NCBI GenBank assembly: GCA_030141605.1 | Contig: JAQGDQ010000075.1 | Coordinates: 499,501-563,500, forward strand | Length of the DNA stretch: 64,000 nucleotides | Reading direction: 5' to 3' | DNA from: Tubiluchus corallicola | Taxonomy: Eukaryota; Priapulida; Priapulimorpha; Priapulimorphida; Tubiluchidae | In this document: in pieces, positions 62,101 through 64,000 of the stretch | How the letters are laid out: the number at the start of each line of letters is the position of its first letter | How positions within the stretch are numbered: position 1 is the stretch's first letter | Made by a program: the position numbers and the translations under genes | The notes under the pieces: generated by a model | Databases searched by the model: none | Seen by the model: only the letters and a program-made list of their open reading frames with translations | What the model was told of the DNA's origin: nothing

Positions 62101-63801
62101 TAGGGTTAGGACTAGGTTAGGGTTAGGGTATTTAAATTATATGGGGAATTGTAAACTCCTTTCGAAATAAGGATGCCAAAGACACAATAAACGTATTCTG
62201 AACGTTTCGGCAGTTATAGGACTAAAATGTACAAACAGAAAGCGTTCAAAATAAATTTCATGGCTATGTTTGTAGTGTCGCTCTTGTCATTATTCGCTTA
62301 ATTTTTCAATTGTAAACTCCTGGGCACTATTGCATTTTTCTATCGACAATCAGTCATTGGCCTGATCGTGGACCTATTCTTTTGTAACTAGTCAACAAAC
62401 AATTTCGAGGTTTTTTGTGACTAGTCAACAAGGTTTTGTCTTTACTTTGGTCGTCCTTCTGAATGGTGCTTTTATTCCATATTCGACAGGCGCGCTGGAT
62501 AATTACATTACTTATATATTAGAAAGTTTTCACTTTCTAAGTTTGAGAACTTGAACCATTGAGCTTGACGAGCGCAGTTTGAATGGTTGACACAAAAAAT
62601 TATGCATATTGAAGATAACAACGTATCAAATGTTTGAAGAATATTTGGAGATTTTTCAAACCTGACGTCTTGCAGACGATGCAACGAAATGCAATAAAAC
62701 TAATGTCAAATTTTAATACGAAAAGTAGTAGAAACTAAGTTTACTTGTTAGAGAATGTACACCGTAATCTTTAAAGCACCTACCTGCCGGCTTGATAAGC
62801 CCAGCCTGCTTCTAGGTTAGCATAATCAACACCACCGCTTCGGATTTGATCTAGACATTGTGCATAAGTAGTCTGCCGAACGCACTTCAACCTCGGCATA
62901 ACTCTAGCAACATTTAATGCATCTCGCAGGTCTTCACACTGAATAAATTCTTCTTTCGAGTCAGACACGCAAAAACTAACCTCATTCGCGTCTTTACTGC
63001 CTTCACAATAGGATCTCTTCATAGTTTCAATAAAGTAACCTTTATCGTCTGAAATTGGTTTTATTGACATGATATGACCATATAACAAACCTATTAGTAA
63101 TCTTATTAATGACCAGATCATCAGTATGGTTACAGCAGATAGGAAAATTAGGAGTAAAACTTTATCTATACGTTAAATATTGAAGCAGTACTTAATGATC
63201 AATGTGATTTATGAACACACAAAAAGTGTTTTTGAATATTTTTTCTATACTTGCAGGTTGTAATTGTCCCATGTGATACGTCAACTTTAAATGACAACTA
63301 TACAACATGCAAGTAGAAATGAAACTTTCACAAAGACAATGTTCAAGAACATATTTTAGTACATGTTCAACAAATATAAATTTAACTAAAATGTAATTAA
63401 TACAGTCGTTGTAAGCATGCATGCTCTTGACTGTTTACTGCCAGTTGTAAACTTAAAACTTTTGTTTAATTCAATATCCGTTACTACAAATTTACAATAA
63501 TCTGGCCAATGCCTAAAATTTGTTGGCATAAAATACTGCGATTTTTGTTCAGACACCAAATTCTAAGGCCATACTGCCCAGACTAAGTTTGATGCATGTC
63601 CTGAAAAGATCTAATTAATACTGTTATTAATTAAAGCCCTTAGCTTAGTTATTCAAACTTACCTCCCAAGTAATCCGCAATTTCTGTGTAAAATTGATCT
63701 GACTGATCCTGTTTCACTAATTCCAGCTTGTCTGGGTATGTTGAAGGATTGTCTGGATCGCTAGATACCAGTATCGTTTTCATGTAATTTGGATTGTTGA
63801 A
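55890..63801 (-). CDS. Membrane-anchored transferrin (melanotransferrin-like), C-lobe exons, partial
   Basis: Exons are 63663-63801, 62784-63048, 61753-61871, 60689-60935, 59325-59453, 58801-58973 and 55890-56137. All six junctions keep phase, giving 439 residues; the N-terminal part lies beyond the window. It shows a full transferrin lobe: CVSDSKEEFIQCEDLRDA, C..QIRSGGVDYANLEAG, EDFFYSVAVARK, RKSCHGAYGTATGW, CAPGAST, FGWSGALR, CDVAFIKHTT, FELLCP, CNLGKIPSNRIV and FTDTTYELEELP. The C-terminus SLTVSIFVVFVALLATKYFA is hydrophobic after small residues, as in a GPI signal, like melanotransferrin. All four iron ligands and the carbonate-binding Thr/Arg differ from the human consensus, so this lobe is unlikely to bind iron the normal way. 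It is extracellular and membrane-bound by inference. Confidence 0.9.
56790..57400 (-). mobile_element. LINE 3' fragment in a transferrin intron
   Basis: Minus-strand frames read AYILSKQYNLPWYLGLTKIL, LSFYSKFKTSFL and SLLIETGRYIRPRIPREERL followed by CAKC, a typical C-terminal end of a non-LTR reverse transcriptase. Frameshifted and 5'-truncated, in the same orientation as the host gene. Confidence 0.75.
57401..58800. other. Transferrin intron, no exon recognised
   Basis: A plus-strand frame at 58005-58310 has no family features and is treated as chance. Confidence 0.5.
58801..58973 (-). CDS. Transferrin exon CNLGKIPSNRIVTQ
   Basis: Acceptor attttag, donor TTATG|gtagct. It matches the C.LG..P.H.VV region of the family. 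Confidence 0.87.
59325..59453 (-). CDS. Transferrin exon GLVEQQCDVAFIKHTT
   Basis: Acceptor ttgacag, donor TGTCC|gtaaga; 129 bases. It restores the GDVAFVKH and ELLC parts of the lobe and keeps phase on both sides. Confidence 0.88.
59647..59853 (-). CDS. Unrecognised coding-like exon or retrocopy in a transferrin intron
   Basis: After a CAG, the frame DEHGMTVARKAMMRTGLAQW and onward gives about 69 residues with many Trp/Met and an acidic end (SESESAEEDSD) before TGA. Its balanced composition looks like real protein, but it does not fit the transferrin. It could be the end of a retrocopied gene or an alternative last exon. Confidence 0.35.
   Translation of the reverse strand, partial: EHGMTVARKAMMRTGLAQWHWMWKANEIQLNYPVMHEIIAKYQEEFNGKPVDEKTFSSESESAEEDSD
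60689..60935 (-). CDS. Transferrin exon SCHGAYGTATGW to FGWSGALR
   Basis: Acceptor atttag, donor TTAAG|gtacta. The anion-site Thr and Arg of SCHTGLGRSAGW are Gly and Thr, and the ligand Tyr of FGYSGAF is Trp. Confidence 0.9.
61753..61871 (-). CDS. Transferrin exon FFYSVAVARK
   Basis: Acceptor gcaacag, donor AGAG|gtaatc. It corresponds to the FYYAVAVVKK region of human transferrin, with the first Tyr (ligand) changed to Phe. Confidence 0.88.
62049..62130 (+). repeat. Interstitial telomere-like (TTAGGG) repeat
   Basis: Degenerate units ggatcaaggttaggatcagg lead into ttagggttagggttagg. It lies in a transferrin intron, not at a chromosome end. Confidence 0.85.
62784..63048 (-). CDS. Transferrin exon with lobe start
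   Basis: Acceptor atttcag, donor GGCAG|gtaggt. It contains CVSDSKEEFIQCEDLRDA and YANLEAGWAYQAG; the aspartate ligand of the TLDAG motif is Glu here. Confidence 0.88.
63663..63801 (-). CDS. Transferrin exon (inter-lobe region)
   Basis: Acceptor cactttag, donor GGAG|gtaagt. It reads DQFYTEIADYLG near its end, the link between lobes. Confidence 0.75.
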
Positions 63802-64000
63802 CTAAAGTGATAAATTAAACCAACAATAAGAGGTCGAGCAGAAAACCATAATCGTTTTCTTTATATATTTCTATAAGAGATAACGTGTGTTCCAATCATA
63901 GTGCTTGGCATGTCCAACACTATACTGAAGACTGTTGAGACAATGCAGTTATTACAATTTTAGTTCATTCCTATCATCTGCCCACTTCCAACCATTGATT

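Overview
The window is nuclear DNA of an animal, AT-rich, with long introns, canonical GT-AG splice sites, many dinucleotide microsatellites and decayed non-LTR retrotransposons. The gene set (basigin/neuroplastin-like Ig protein, HNK-1-family sulfotransferase, membrane guanylate cyclase with a NIT sensor, GAPR-1-like CAP protein, GT49 glucuronyltransferase, membrane-anchored transferrin) suggests an invertebrate, probably marine. I cannot name the phylum from sequence alone. Coding exons were found by reading through splice sites and checking that the phase at each junction agrees, so they often differ from simple ATG-to-stop reading frames.

Layout: (1) 1.7-6.1 kb, + strand: last three coding exons and 3' UTR of a basigin-like gene whose start lies outside the window or is unrecognised. 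(2) 7.1-8.5 kb, - strand: 3' exons of a carbohydrate sulfotransferase, possibly with a membrane-anchor exon near 12.7 kb. (3) 20.3-27.1 kb, - strand: a NIT-domain receptor-type guanylate cyclase in five firm exons and one probable terminal exon. (4) 29-36.6 kb: no host gene recognised; a retrotransposon-rich tract with a LINE that sits inside a GA microsatellite. (5) 38.6-41.9 kb, - strand: a complete four-exon GAPR-1/GLIPR2-like gene with an opposite-strand LINE in its first intron. (6) 44.5-47.1 kb: a LINE split by a second, nested LINE. (7) 47.4-52.0 kb, - strand: a two-exon B4GAT1-like (GT49) gene. (8) 55.9-63.8 kb, - strand: seven exons of a transferrin lobe ending in a hydrophobic, GPI-signal-like tail; its N-terminal part lies past the window end.

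Five of the six recognised genes are on the minus strand. No operon-like arrangement is visible and the products do not form one pathway: they are mainly cell-surface or Golgi proteins plus one cyclic-nucleotide enzyme. The most notable points are a transferrin lobe in which every iron ligand is replaced, a guanylate cyclase lacking its second metal-binding aspartate, a basigin homologue with Gln in place of the conserved intramembrane Glu, and several clear transposon nesting events. I found no evidence of a wholly new biological system.
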